This document shows positions 12,529 through 24,635 of a stretch of DNA of 64,000 nt, in pieces. The notes beneath the pieces are model-generated. The model saw nothing but the letters and a program-made list of their open reading frames with translations, was not told where the DNA came from and searched no databases. Made by a program: the position numbers and the translations under genes. The DNA comes from Dryococelus australis (taxonomy: Eukaryota > Arthropoda > Insecta > Phasmatodea > Phasmatidae), in the NCBI GenBank assembly GCA_029891345.1, contig CM057000.1, forward strand, positions 136,632,663-136,696,662, written 5' to 3'. Every line of letters begins with the position of its first letter. Position 1 is the first letter of the stretch.

Positions 12529-13461
12529 ACCGAGGCTGGTTTCGTGCAGCCTGTGAGCTCGTTCTACCTACCCACGTATACGAACTGCTGGCGGATTTTC
12601 GGCCGCGAGAGTGCGCGAGTCGTCGCGTCGCCGGAGACAACAGCGGAAGAGGTCGATAACGACGCTGTTTTTCTACAGTCGACTGCCGCCGAGAGACTTG
12701 GTCGCCGGCGCGGCGCTTGCGGAAGGCGGGCAGTGTTGCAGTGGCGCGGTCAGCGGGACGTGCGCCTGCCCAGTGTGTAATGGAACACGAGAAGTGGGAA
12801 TTTCTTATGAAACCATTTACTCCACGTTCCAAGCATCGCGTCTCGCAGTCGATAATTCGTCGTTTCATCCAGGTTTATCGCCGACGCCAAGTTGTATTGT
12901 TGCCTTTTTTTTTTTACGAGCGAGCGTGTAGGAGCGCGTAAAGCAGAGGGTTTGTTTAGATCGAAAATCTGTTGACATCAGTAATAATTCTTGTATTGCC
13001 CTTACAAGTTGAAAATTTTGTTGAGTTCTGAGGTTAACGTGCGGTGATAAATTATATGTAAAGAAAATAAAACGTTATCTATAGTTACGTGTGTTTAGCA
13101 TTCAGTGTAATTACGGGGAAAGAAAGCATTGTTGTAGGTTATGGTAGTCGGTTTGGATCTGTTATTTAATGAGAAAGCCGTTAAGGCTATAATTTGAAGT
13201 CAAACGAAAAACGCAACTGGGACGTTGTGCGTACTTGCGAGACGAACCGGAAAAAGGGAAATAGGAACGGGGAAGCTGATTGGGTGTTGCAGTGATGCGT
13301 TCACACTGGCGGTTGCTTGCTTTTCCGTTGTAGATTGTGATTCGTCAACGCGGGGGTTTTGTGAAACCAGTTGAAAGAGTGCTCGTTCACCTCTCTTTAG
13401 TCGGAGAGTGAGCACTGAGAAGTGTTTGTGTGTGTGTGTGTGTGTGTGTGGGGTCGACACC
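12529..13461 (+). promoter_or_regulatory. CpG-rich presumptive promoter and 5' UTR
   Basis: Immediately upstream of the candidate first coding exon the DNA is rich in CpG (12590-12760 and 13200-13400 especially), unlike the AT-rich surroundings. It ends with a (GT)n run at about 13423-13450 just before the start codon. Open frames on both strands here overlap and show no domain. No TATA box or initiator was convincingly located. Confidence 0.45.
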
Positions 13462-13596
13462 ATGTCCGCGATGGAGGTGGTGTTGGACAACGGCTGGCAC
13501 AATGGGCCGGAGCAGAGGGTCGTCACACGACTCTACCACGAGGTGAGGGAGGCACAAGAGGTTATGGTCGCCGCCACCACATGGCGCCAGCAAGCG
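13462..13596 (+). CDS. Candidate first coding exon of an unrecognised host gene
   Basis: The first ATG after the CpG-rich stretch sits in a good context (GACACCATGTCC) and opens a 45-codon segment starting MSAMEVVLDNGWHNGPEQ, followed by an acidic/basic, helix-prone run (RLYHEVREAQEVMVAA). Directly after a GCG codon comes GTGAGTAAA, a strong splice donor in phase 0. I do not recognise the protein. The start context, donor, CpG island and non-repeat composition together argue for a real exon. The matching acceptor exon was not found in the remaining 50 kb, so the intron is long or the gene continues beyond the window. Confidence 0.5.
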
Positions 13597-14784
13597 GTGA
13601 GTAAAATCGTAGCCACAGTTTTAAAACGGACGCACCGTAGCTCCTTTCTTGTTTAAACACGCACTTTGCAAAACCCCTTCAAAAGCATTTGAAGAGTCCC
13701 ATAAGAAAAATATGCACCAACTCCTGAATGTTTTCTCGGTGTAATACCGGCCGCTTTCGAATGACTTTACGATTTCGAAAAGTTGGAAATTTAAAGTGGG
13801 AGTCAAGAAGCCATTTTGCCGAGAATCTAACAGAGGTTATGTGGAATGAGTGTAATTTTATTGTATGGCGATTTTCATCTCGGTATATTAAACCAAGCTC
13901 GTTTAAATTAAATAAATGGTAAACGAACATAATGTGAAGAGGAAATATATGAATTCATGTTTTTGAATAAAGTTGGGTTTTTTGTTTTGAAATAAACTTG
14001 AAATAAAAATTTTAAGCCTATTAAAAAAAAAAGAATGTAAAATCCATTCCTGAATAATATAATAATGATGTACAAAACAAGGCGCACATTATTATGCAAC
14101 TCACAGAACCTATTTTCAGTTGTCATTTGTATCGTGTGTTGGTGGTTTTGTCGTGTCCTTGAAAAGCGCATCCCGGATGTGACGTTGTCGCTGTCCTAAT
14201 TCACATTAAGGGCACATCATGCCCCTTCTGCTATATGCACGACGTGCAGTTTGCTGTTCTCGAGTCCTAGATGATTTGATATGCACAGGTTTTTTAAAAT
14301 ATTTAATTTGTTTGCGTCTGGTTCGTGTTTACAACTCTGCACCGCTGCGGAAAACACTTGCTAACGTCACGAGGACAATTTAAACTCGCATACAGCGAAA
14401 TCCGACAAAATAAAACTAGAGGTGGAAACGAACACGGCCGTCCGAACTTACTAAAGAATATTTCCAACGAAGGGAACAAGAAATCAAACACAGGCACTTT
14501 TTTTTTCCTTCCCAAACTATAAATGCGGATTTTCCTTAAAACTTAATCGGTTGTAAACACAAAATACCGCCCCTTCTGGTCCAGTGCTGTAGTTTCACAT
14601 ATCGTAACAGTGCCCCTTTAGGGCATGTTTCGTACATTTGACAAAACACGCGGCACACAATAAATATGAAACACGCTACCGGATACGTTCCTCCTACGAA
14701 TACTCTAACACCATCTGCACTGGCCACACAGGTATTTGCCAGGCTTAGCAAGACATTCCTTCATCGCAGGAATTCAAGGTGTGA
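13597..14784. other. Presumptive intron, no gene
   Basis: AT-rich DNA after the splice donor. Short open stretches on both strands overlap each other and have no signature. Confidence 0.45.
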
Positions 14785-15800
14785 GGGCGCGTTTACACGG
14801 CGATAGTGATGCGCGGATAGTTCCTATCGCGAGAGCTGTTCTCTAGCATTACTTCCCCCCCCCCCCCCCCCCGTGTAAACTGCATGATAGTTACTGTCGC
14901 ACCGTCGAGATTGCGCTATCGTGATGCCAGCTCGAGCCAGATAGTTGATAGTGACTGTCGTGACAGAACATGCAACTGTCGTGGTGTAAACCGCGTAGGT
15001 TCACTATGCTGGCTGCGGGGGTCACAAATTTGTACATGTATTCACTTTGACAGTCACATTGCAGAGTTATTTGGATTCTGTTAATATCTGTCCCTGTTCT
15101 TACCCTATGTGGCGGTATGACATATAATAAACCGCAGGAGCAATATATGTTTACATGTCGTTAATATCCTGTCACGATATTTAACTACCCCAACAAATAG
15201 GCATACCAACCTCTTGCCAAAAGGGTATAAATGTATTTACACAAGTGTTGTCGGACATGTCCCTTTTGAGGTTAACTATCTGCAAGTCTTGAGCGTGTGT
15301 GTAAACAGGACCTATCGCGGCAGTGACTGTCACACAATTTCGTGGTATCTACTATAGGCTGTTCACGGTAAAATGAGCACTTTTGAAAGCCCTGCTTAAG
15401 ATCTACTTGCATGCACGTTTGTGTATTCTTCCGCCTTATGTAAGGTTAACATTGTAATGGGCCTCATCACTTTATTCATGCGTCGGTCAAGTGAAACTGT
15501 GAAATTATTAGAAAGTTAAATATTTTTAAATCTGATCGTTTTTGTACTTCGATGCATTAAAAAAAAAAAACAGAAAGAGAAAGAAATAATTAAAATTGCC
15601 ATAAATTGTTACCTAGCCCTTTTCATTCGTCGTTAAGATACGGAACTACTTCCCATCCATCGTTACCAACTTTACTGGGCGCGTGTCACTAAGGGCGCCC
15701 GTTAAAATATATGTAGATAGGGTCAGTGATTTTTTCTAAGGTTGATTTTAAGAGTGCTCACTTTATCGTGAACAGCCTTTATCACCGTGTAAACGCGCCC
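14785..15800. mobile_element. TIR element F (GGGCGCGTTTACACGG ends), carrying a nested MITE
   Basis: GGGCGCGTTTACACGGCGAT on the left is mirrored by ATCACCGTGTAAACGCGCCC on the right. GATAGT/ACTATC-type motifs recur in the interior. An 18-base C run lies at 14855-14872. A family A MITE (15355-15781) sits just inside the right terminus, so F is older than that insertion. Confidence 0.75.
15355..15781 (+). mobile_element. Family A MITE, copy 4 (nested in F)
   Basis: TAGGCTGTTCACGGTAAAAT at the left and CTTTATCGTGAACAGCC at the right. The host element resumes immediately with ATCACCGTGTAAACGCG, giving a clean insertion boundary at a TA-containing site. Confidence 0.9.
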
Positions 15801-15805
15801 TAAGT

Positions 15806-16422
15806 GTGGGTTTACGATTTACTTAACAGAATAAATGTTCCGTGTGCTTAGGATATGAATCAGTGTGTTCAAGGGTATTGGTTATAACTGTCGTGACGAG
15901 TCATGTACGTTCTTAGCTTTACTTAAGATATCGTTATATTTTATATCTTAAGTATAAGTCAAGGCAAAGAAGCCAATCAGAGCCCAGTGACATTTGTTGT
16001 TGGCGGGAAACTATATTCAGAACTTGGATTCAGGTTACGTCGTATCATGAAATCGTGTGCAATGAATTAAACCCCTATATACCTCTTTATTTAAATAAGC
16101 GTTCGGGGTCAAGTTTTATTTCTTGGAAGAGGCTATTGAATTGGCTTGATTTACAACGTTCCCTTCTATAAGATACGAAAAGTTTTTTTTTTTCAAGATG
16201 ATTACACAAGCAGTAACCACAAATAATTAAATATATGTAATTAATCTTCCCTCTTGTCCGTTTTTCCAGTTTACGTCGGCTGCTTTGGTATCGTATCCGG
16301 CAAATCTGATTGGCTAGACTTAACAGTTGCTAGATCAATCATAAACTGCAAAATTTATTTTCCGCGTACTTAACGAACTATAAGTACAATTCTAATTCCT
16401 CCGTATTTAATTGTAAACCCAC
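15806..16422. mobile_element. Candidate TIR element G
   Basis: GTGGGTTTACGATT at the left and AATTGTAAACCCAC at the right are inverts. The flanks CCTAAGT and CCTAAGC suggest a 6-7 bp duplication. The interior is non-coding. The left duplication overlaps the terminus of element F. Confidence 0.45.
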
Positions 16423-16831
16423 CCTAAGCCGGCAAGTCATGACGTTAAAACCTGTACCAGCCCTCGTGGTCTAGCTTTCTCCTAAGGGTAGCTACCGTAC
16501 AATCACATTGGTGCGTTTAGAGGGACCAGCTGCTTGGGGCTAGGCTGTGTTCCGAAATAGCCATAAACATCCATACTAGCTCTTCTTGGAAGTGACGTCA
16601 GGGTGCACTAGTAAAAGTGCGGTACAGTGTGTAGCGAGTGCATATTAAATGGATGCTCTACAGTGTCGAAGCCAGGGAAGGGATTGGGGGCTGTAACCTC
16701 CTCCCCCCCCCCCCATCATTTTTTACTATTACCTTGTCAACAGTGTATATTAAAACTATTAATACTCATTTTTTATTTACTCACGTTGTAGTTCTGTGGA
16801 GCGATCATGAACACGAGATGTTCCCAAGTAA
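16423..16831. other. Unannotated spacer
   Basis: No feature apart from a 12-base C run at 16703-16714. Confidence 0.5.
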
Positions 16832-17055
16832 TAGCCTGTTCACGGTAAAGTGAGCCCCTTCTAAATTTTTCCTTTCCTCTAATTCCCATCTTCCTGCTGT
16901 TTTTTAATATAAACATTGCAATGATATCAATAAACACGGCATATATATTTCACCACCCTCAACTTAATGCGTGAGGCTGCAATAAGATATATTTATCAGT
17001 GGAAAATGACTGTTGAGAGGGCCTTAAATAGTGCTCACTTTACCGTGAACAGCCT
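16832..17055. mobile_element. Family B MITE, copy 1
   Basis: TAGCCTGTTCACGGTAAAGT at the left and ACTTTACCGTGAACAGCCTA at the right, about 224 bp. The interior has the AATAAACAC.G and TTTATCAGTGG blocks shared with other B copies and is unrelated to family A interiors. Confidence 0.85.
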
Positions 17056-17089
17056 ATTTCTGTGAATACATGCAGTAAATCTGTGTATG

Positions 17090-17520
17090 TAGTCCATTCA
17101 CGGTTTTTTCGGCCTTTTTGCATCAAACCTTTGAAAAATCTCCCCACGTCTAACGTGTTTGGTTGTTTCCCCAAGTACGACCTGTATCACAATCGTTTTA
17201 TACTTGTGTTCATAAAAGGTTACTTTTTTTTAAATGTTAAATTGAAATGTTATTCATATTTTATCTATAAATTATAATGCTTCATTTATAAATAATTAGA
17301 ATGCAAAAGAGGGAGAAAACATGTTTGTTGGTAGCGCCTAGTAAGAAATAGTTCTTATACAAAATACTGTTACAACAAAGTGCGCACGAATCTGGTGCGT
17401 TGTCCCTTGGTGTAATCTTCCAGACTTAGGTAAGCTTAGTTTGCACGAGGCGGAGGAATATCCTGGAAGTAGAAACTCAGCAGGACTTCGGAAAAGGCCG
17501 AAGATACCGTGAATCAACTA
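17090..17520 (+). mobile_element. Family D element, copy 1
   Basis: It opens TAGTCCATTCACGGTTTTTT and closes ACCGTGAATCAACTA. Diagnostic interior blocks are TTGGTTGTTTCC, GTTGGTAGCGCCTAGTAAGA, GTGCGCACGAAT and GGCGGAGGAATAT. It is AT-rich and non-coding. Confidence 0.75.
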
Positions 17521-18570
17521 CAGTCAATTCACAGTTACTTTCAACTTTTCTGAAGCCCTTCTTAAGTTCTACTTCCAATCCAAGTTGTTGCTTCGTCTCA
17601 TGCAAACCAGTGGCGTTTATTCCATAGACGGTGGGTAAGTAACGCTTACCCTACATATTGGAAATGTCTGACCGTTTATAGTTTTCGCCTTAACTTTAAA
17701 CACATTTGAATATGAGTTTCCCGTTTCCGATTCGAGAAACATAGTGTCCATAACTCCCTTACTATACACGCATAGTGCTGCTATCTAGTATTTATTGCCA
17801 CAAACTGGAGCGACTAGCGATTAATCGAACTCGCAAGCGAGTTACCCTGCCACATTCCTTCGGCAGGGCAAGCAGTCGTTCTGTTTGCGTCCTCCAGTCC
17901 TACATTTCCTTGGAAAGTGGACGAAAGTGTTGGGGAAAACGGGAGTTTCCTTATAATTTGTAATATGCTCTCTAAAGAATATTCAGTTTAATTCTTATTA
18001 CATATTCATTTAGTTTCCGTTTTTATAACTAATGTTAGGTATTATAAAACGGTAAATAAATGTGGAGGGTAAGCAAAGTTGGAAGTTGCGTTTGTTAGCA
18101 GAAATTGAAAATGGAGAACCACAGCCCGGCACTAGCAAATATTACCTGAAACACTTGAAACATGTGGGTCTATTATATTGCTTGTTCTTTAAGAAAACTC
18201 ACGACACGCCACTGATACAAACACAGCTTAACCGAATCTAGAAAAATCACTCCAAAGGGGACAACGCAATTTATGCTCACTCAATGTAATAATATTTTTC
18301 AGAAAAACCAATTCTTACTAGACATTACCAAAACACCTATTTTCCCCCTGTTTTTAATCTCATTAATTATAAATGAAATTTTATAACTGACAAGTAAAAT
18401 ATAAGAAAGTTTAATTTAACAAAATATAATATATTTTTATGTTGTCAGAAGTATCAAACTCTGGTGATATGTGGCATATTTAGGAAGCAACCAAACACGT
18501 CGTTCATGGAGTTATTTTTTTAAAAGTTGGATTCAAAAAGTGCGAGAAAAAAAAAAACGCGTATAGACTA
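17521..18570 (-). mobile_element. Family D element, copy 2 (split by a hAT element)
   Basis: A reversed D copy starts CAGTCAATTCACAGTT, breaks at 17607, resumes at 18215 (GATACAAACACAGCTTAAC) and ends TAGACTATAG near 18570. The break is filled by the 607-bp hAT-like element at 17608-18214. Confidence 0.75.
17608..18214. mobile_element. hAT-type element CAGTGGCGT...ACGCCACTG
   Basis: Termini CAGTGGCG and CGCCACTG are perfect inverts. The flanks ATGCAAAC (17600-17607) and ATACAAAC (18215-18222) are an 8-bp duplication with one mismatch. No transposase is present. It lies inside D copy 2. Confidence 0.8.
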
Positions 18571-18683
18571 TAGACGTCAGCGAATTCGGTAATGTTGAGA
18601 CATTCCTCTCTCTTCATTCCTACGCATTAAGCGCCATCGCAACTAACTGCTAAATCAATCGCGAATTAAAATACCCTACACTC

Positions 18684-19355
18684 AAAGGCTGTTCATGATA
18701 AAGTGAGCACTTTAGAAATCAACCTTAGAAGAAAGTCACTTCCCCTGCCCGCATATACTTCAATGGCCACACCGAGTGACATTCGCCCAGCAAAGTTGGC
18801 AACGATGGCTGGAAAGTAGTTCCGTGTCTTAACGTCAAATAAAAAGTGTTAGGTATAGGCCGTTCACGGTAAAGTGAGCACATTTTGAAGCTGTTTCATC
18901 AGACATAATAAATATACATTTCATTCTGACCTCGGACTTTTGGTTTTGGGTATGGTGAATGTATACGTTGTGTTTATTACTCGCATGGCAGGGTTTACAT
19001 TAACAAGTGGTGGAAGGATATAACTTGGTTGAAAGAAAAAAGTAACTAGGGCTTCAAAACTGCTCTCTTTACCGTGAACGGCCTATAACCATTTGTAATA
19101 ACTTAAAATATTTCTTTAGCTTTCTGTTTTTTTTTTTTTTTTTTTTTGATACAACGAAGTTTAAAAATTAGAAGATTTTTTTTTTATATTGACTTTCCTA
19201 ATAATTTCACAGTTTAATTCGTCCGGTAAATGAATAAAGCGGAAGAGGCCCATTGCAATGTGAATTTTACGTATGGCGGAAGAATGCACAACATGTATAC
19301 AAGTCGAAACTAAGGAGGACTTTCAAAAGTGCTCATTTTACCACGAACAGCTTAT
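18684..19355 (-). mobile_element. Family A MITE, copy 5 (split by a family B MITE)
   Basis: It starts AAAGGCTGTTCATGATAAAG and ends CTCATTTTACCACGAACAGC. The A sequence breaks at GTGTTAGGTA (18855) and resumes at TAACCATTTGT (19086). Intact A copies read through as GTTAGGTAACCATTT at this point. Confidence 0.9.
18856..19085. mobile_element. Family B MITE, copy 2 (nested in A, TA duplication)
   Basis: TAGGCCGTTCACGGTAAAGT...TTTACCGTGAACGGCCTA, 230 bp, flanked by TA on both sides. Comparison with uninterrupted A copies proves a 2-bp TA duplication, the Tc1/mariner signature. Confidence 0.92.
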
Positions 19356-19540
19356 ATTATTTTTTGTTGACTGAAAATCGCAGCCCTGGCAACGGCCGCC
19401 GATTACTCGGTTGGGGCGAGTCTTGACTGTGAACACATTTCACGTGAATCGTGTGCAAGGAAATTGTGGGGGGGAAGTGCGAGAGCTGGATATTTTGAAC
19501 ACTGTCTCGCAGGAAAGGACTGCGCTGTAGGCAGGGGTGT

Positions 19541-20090
19541 ATATACCATTCACGTTTAACTCACAAACTTTTCTGAAGCCTTGCTGAAGTTCTACTTTCC
19601 GGATATATTCCTCCGCCTCGCGCAAACAAAGCTTAAATGATGCGTGGTTAATACTTAATTCTACTCAGATTAGTAACAAAACTAGTTTTAACGAAGGAAA
19701 CGGAGAAAATCCGATGCATTGTCGACACTAGAGCTTATCAAGCGCCAAGCTTTTAACATTGATCTTCCCAAAATGTAGTAGAATAAACCTTAACCATGTC
19801 TAAAAAAAAAAAACCTCGCCAAATGGACAGCGCACCGCATTCGTGCGCACTCAAGTTAATAATATTTTGCACAAGAACAATTTCTTACTAGGCATTACCA
19901 ACAAGCCTGTTTTTTCACTGTTTTTGTTTGTATTGCTTATAAATGAAATATGATAATTTATTGATAAAATATAAATAAATGTCCAATTCAACCAAAAATA
20001 TGAATTATTTATGTTAACACAAGTATAAATTGCTTGTGATACGAAACATTTAGTAAACAACGAAACATTTAACATGTGGACTGATCAAAA
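19541..20090 (-). mobile_element. Family D element, copy 3 (truncated)
   Basis: It shares ACCATTCACG, CTTTTCTGAAGCC, ATTCCTCCGCCTCG, ATTCGTGCGCACTC and the ATAAATGAAAT block with other D copies in reverse orientation. The far terminus is lost near 20090. Confidence 0.65.
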
Positions 20091-20907
20091 AATAATAATT
20101 GCTGGCGCTCTTTGAATCACTGTTTTGGGGATTTCCTCCCCTGCTAGCGCTGGACTCTGGCTCGGTGCATAATGTATGGCTACACTTGTACAGTATTTTT
20201 GCAATTTAACATATTTTCGTCAATAAATATTAAATTATGTACATATGTTTCACTCCTTTCAACCCACAATTTCTCTGATCATCTGCCCCCCCCCCCCCCA
20301 CAATCGTTTTTGGGGTTTATATTGGTCAAGTGTTGATGCCCATAGAAAATTCGTGTTCTGTGTAATTAGTAGAGTGGAATTATACTACTTTCCAAAAAAA
20401 AAATTTCCCAAAGAATTAATTTAGTCAATACTCACTAAATCACTCCACAACTTTGATCCATTTGACCATAGACACGCTAATCACCGCACACACGTTATAA
20501 TTTATCCTTTCCCTTGCTATAAAAACACTCGTAATTTCACACAGTTATTAGATTTAACACTTCAAACAACATAAATTGCAATAAAACACACGTTTAATCA
20601 TTAATCCAAAGCCTCGGACAGGAACGGCACATACCAGACACTGCAATTTCCCCACAATCCATCGTATGTCAGCCAACATGGCGGCATATGCGCAAGCGCA
20701 CTGTATTGAGAGTAACATAGGGTTATATGTGCATGTGTAGTGTAGTGAAAATAACATGGCGGCATACATCACCTTCAAAGATGAGCACGGTCTCTGAACG
20801 ATGCTCTGTATCATCTACGATACCTATATTTATTATATAAGTAAGAAGATGTATCCTCTCGTCAATATAGACTAGGTAAGCCTTGAAGAATTCACCAGAA
20901 TTACATA
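20091..20907. other. Unannotated spacer
   Basis: A 14-base C run lies at 20286-20299. Nothing else is recognised. Confidence 0.5.
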
Positions 20908-21071
20908 ATGTCCCGACACTGCTCCATACCTGTGTCGTTTACCTGTATAAGCTCAGCGCCTCACTATAAATATAGGTACCGCGGACATGATGTCCCGACA
21001 CTGCTCCATACCTGTGTCGTTTACCTGTATAAGCTCAGCGCCTCGCTATAAATATAGGTACCGCGGACATG
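20908..21071 (+). repeat. 82-bp tandem duplication
   Basis: Two head-to-tail copies (20908-20989 and 20990-21071) start ATGTCCCGACACTGCTCC and differ at one base (CTCACTATA versus CTCGCTATA). Near identity implies a recent duplication. Confidence 0.97.
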
Positions 21072-22214
21072 ATGTTTTACGCATTAAATATTTGTTGCAA
21101 ATGGAATTGTTGCATGTAAAACCATTCAGCAACCCTATATAAATATATTCTACGTAAATTATACATATTTTATAGCATAAATCCAGCATTCTTTATCACC
21201 CTCCTCTTTATTATATTTTATTTATTTTTACAGAAAACTACTTCAATTCCTTCCAAAATTCCTAATAATTATGATTACAAATAATCATATCTAACATCCA
21301 GGTATTATTTTTCCGATTTTCGAAAAAGCACCTATTCTTAAGAATTGCATTAGATTAATTAAATTGATTAATAAAATAATTCTTTGATTTCAAATTTCTT
21401 TGGTATTATTTTTATTATTATTGTATAGGTGTTGAAAGGGTTAAGATAGCGGAGCAGCATCGATGTGTCCTCTTTGCCATTGTAGAGCTGATTATAAGTC
21501 ACATATTTTTTTAAATTTGTGGATGGAGCGAGAGCACGCATGTCACTTCTGGGACACTACGATCTTCATTCAAATAGGTTACAGAATGGATTACTTTAAA
21601 CCCGATATACTTTAATCTTGCAATTACCACAAATTCACTAAACCAACTTTAATCATGCGATTATGGAACGAAACTATTTCAAATGCTAACTGAAGTCATT
21701 AAACAAACAAGAACCAAGCTAATACAAAATTGCAACTCACCATCATTCCAAACCTCCCTGACAGAAATCCCCCCCCCCCCCCAACATGAATATAAATTCA
21801 TACTTCACCCTTATCGGCTCTCAAGACCAATATTCTAAACACGCATCTAAATACAAGCAACAAACGCCTTACAAAAATTATTGATTACACTAAGAAAGTA
21901 ATTAAACTGCACACATGCAAATTACGTTTAAGCCTAACACAACTATCCAAGAAAATCACTTCACTATCAACACATGTTAACAATGCCAAATTTTAATAAA
22001 CGTATGTATTTTTTATTGTGCTACCTACTTACATTTAACACAAACTACATAACATTTTTTCATCAAACTTAATAATATACAACCCTATCTATGTTAGGGG
22101 CGCCTAATATTCCCCAATAATTGCATAAGCAGGCCTGTTGTATTCAGTTATGAACGAGAGTTTAGCGACCAGACAACCAAAACAGTGCACACGCGAGATG
22201 TCCCCGCTGGGAGG
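21072..22214. other. Unannotated AT-rich spacer
   Basis: No gene was found. A 12-base C run lies at 21771-21782. Confidence 0.5.
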
Positions 22215-22375
22215 CTGATTTTTGTAAGTGGGAATCTGGCCGCACGATGCCGTTGGTCGGCGGGTTTTCTCGGGGATCTCCCGTTTCCCCCGCCGCTCCG
22301 CATTCACTTTAATCGCCCTCATCGGCTCTCAAGACCTCGCTGTTAAGAGCAGCCCAAATCTCTTCACTCATTCGC
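22215..22375 (+). mobile_element. SINE2 body fragment
   Basis: It contains GTGGGAATCTGGCCG, TTCTCGGGGATCTCCC, CCGCCGCTCC and CTCATCGGCTCTCAAGACCT, the ordered blocks of the SINE whose tRNA-like head is best seen at 28056-28262. The head is missing here. Confidence 0.65.
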
Positions 22376-22631
22376 AGCTGAGGAAGATCACGGCAGTCCT
22401 CAATATACGCTACGCATACGCCTTGATTCCATTCCATATTTAAATATAAAACCTATAATCTAATGTAACTCCAGGCATAGAATTGGCCACGCACAGAGGT
22501 AATTTCTACAAGAGACGCACGTGCGATCACTTTTTCTCGGAAAAAGCGTATACGTCTGGGCATGCGTTACCGTGCGTCTCGAGGCATTCCTCATAAAGCA
22601 CGGAAAAAGGCACCGTGGAAACCCGGCTTTA

Positions 22632-22889
22632 GGTAACCATATATGATAACTTAAATTAGCTCCATCCCCTTATGCTTTTTTAATGCATAGAAGTGCGGAA
22701 ATGAGCAGATTTTTTACAACATTTACTTTCTTAATCATTTCACAGTTTCACTTGACCGACGCATGAATAAAGTGCTGAGGCTCCTGGCAATGTTAATTTT
22801 ACACAAGGGCGGAAGAACACGCAATGGGCATACAAGGAGATCTTAAGCAGGGCTTTCAAAAGTGCTCAATTTACCGTGAACAGCTTATA
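22632..22889 (-). mobile_element. Family A MITE, copy 6 (truncated)
   Basis: Only the right half of a reversed A copy, from AGGTAACCATATATGATAAC to AATTTACCGTGAACAGC. The left terminus is absent. Confidence 0.8.
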
Positions 22890-23111
22890 GCGTGCAGCGT
22901 CGGATTGTCCGGCCCGGCGAGCGCAATGTGACCGTTACGTCGGGTCAGCGATGGCGTTTCCGCCCTGCCAACCCCTCCCCCCACCCCCAAATCATCAGGC
23001 CCGGTCAGGGCTGTCAGAAATTGTATTCCCGTATCCAGACTGTAAAGTATCCTTACTAATCATAACATTCCCGCGCACATAATAAGGCGCTAGAAATATG
23101 TTTATAATTGT

Positions 23112-23963
23112 CAGTGTTAAGTAACCAATTACAAGTAATCGGATTACTTGTAACAATTACCTTTTCTACTTGTAACGAATTACATTTCAAAACAAGCCAT
23201 TCGTACTTGTAATCGGATTACAAACCATTAAATGTAATCGTCACATTGCATTTATTTGCCGTCCCTTTTCATACTTCCGATGTGTTTCGGATAAAATTAA
23301 GAACGAGTACCACAATGTACACTTGTAGCGCTACGATCGTATATACAACATCTATGGACAAGACACAGAAGTTGCTTGTCATGTTCTAGTAATCTTTGCC
23401 GTCTTGCTTCCACTTTCCGCACTTGTGTTCTACCCCTGCCTTCTAGTGCTCCCGTTGAGTACACGTTTTTGCTAACAAGAGAGGGAATATATCCGATGAG
23501 AATTTTAAAATGCAATTGTTTTATAAGGTTAATTCCAAAATATAAAGTTTTTTTTATTAGTGTGTAATTGGTATGAAATCTTTTTTTGACAGTGTTAAAT
23601 AAGTTAATCTTTTAAGACGAGTTGACATTACAGTGGCGTGCTTTGGAAAAGTTATTATTTATTTTATATGCATATATTTGATGTTAGTCAAACAAGTGTG
23701 TCCACAAAAAACATTCAATTATTAAAAATAATACACTATAACCATTAGCTGCAAATATTTTTCCAAAACCATAAATATATGAACGTTTTTAATGCGTGTA
23801 AAAACATGTACTGTAACTCAGTTTTAAAATGGTAGCGGAAAGTAATTGTACTTTTACTGATTTGTTTTATCAAAAGTAATTTTTACTTTTAATTAGCTAC
23901 ATTGTCATTGGAGTAATTGTAATTGAGCCCAATTACATTTTTCCAGTACTTTTAACAACCCTG
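23112..23963. mobile_element. hAT-type element CAGTGTTAAGTA...CCCTG
   Basis: The left end CAGTGTTAAGTAAC and right end TTTTAACAACCCTG are imperfect inverts. The interior is full of GTAAT/ATTAC motifs. The flanks ATAATTGT (23104-23111) and ATAATTTT (23964-23971) form an 8-bp duplication with one mismatch. Non-autonomous. Confidence 0.7.
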
Positions 23964-24635
23964 ATAATTTTTCGGTAAAAGTCTAAATCTACAGTGTAAT
24001 ATTATCGTCTATTATCGAAGATGTAAAATAGTTTGTTTGCTCTTGAGACCATATTATTCCCCTCACCCTAATGATTTGTTAGATTTGACATTAAATATCA
24101 TTTTCGAGTCCAATGAGGCTTATTGTATTTTATTTAAACTAAATTAGTTGTGTTTGTAAGCTGTTATAGGCAGGTTAACTTCATTTGCAGCGCCACTTTC
24201 TTGCGGTCAATAATTATTTATTTTATGTGTTGTAGTTCCAACCGTGATGTACGAGTTGCCAGGGAGTTCTTGATTTGAATATTACAGCAGTTTCTTTCCA
24301 TTAAATTGAGATTAATGTTTATTTTAATGTTATAGCTTATTCAGTCGGATTAAGTATGTAATATTATTTCACATTTACAAATACTGGTTTCAGTTGGTAA
24401 GTCCATTTATCATACTAACCAAAACAGGACTTCTGTCTTGGTCGGAGTCTTTTTTCGCCCCGGTAGTCTTGGAGATTAATACGTACAGACGGACCTACAA
24501 AATTCTTGTTCCCGTACAGTACTCGTGCCTAAATTTCCTTACGAATGGCTGCCGTTGGGCCCAGTGAGAAACACTGTGCTGTGATTGGACTTCCGTGAGC
24601 ACGTCGTATACTGCGATATTGTGGGCGAGTAGCCA
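23964..24635. other. Unannotated spacer
   Basis: AT-rich DNA with no gene or element end recognised. Confidence 0.5.

Noticed and set aside
12518..12941. Three overlapping open frames in a CpG-rich block
   Set aside because: All frames are open through composition; no domain or splice signal distinguishes one.
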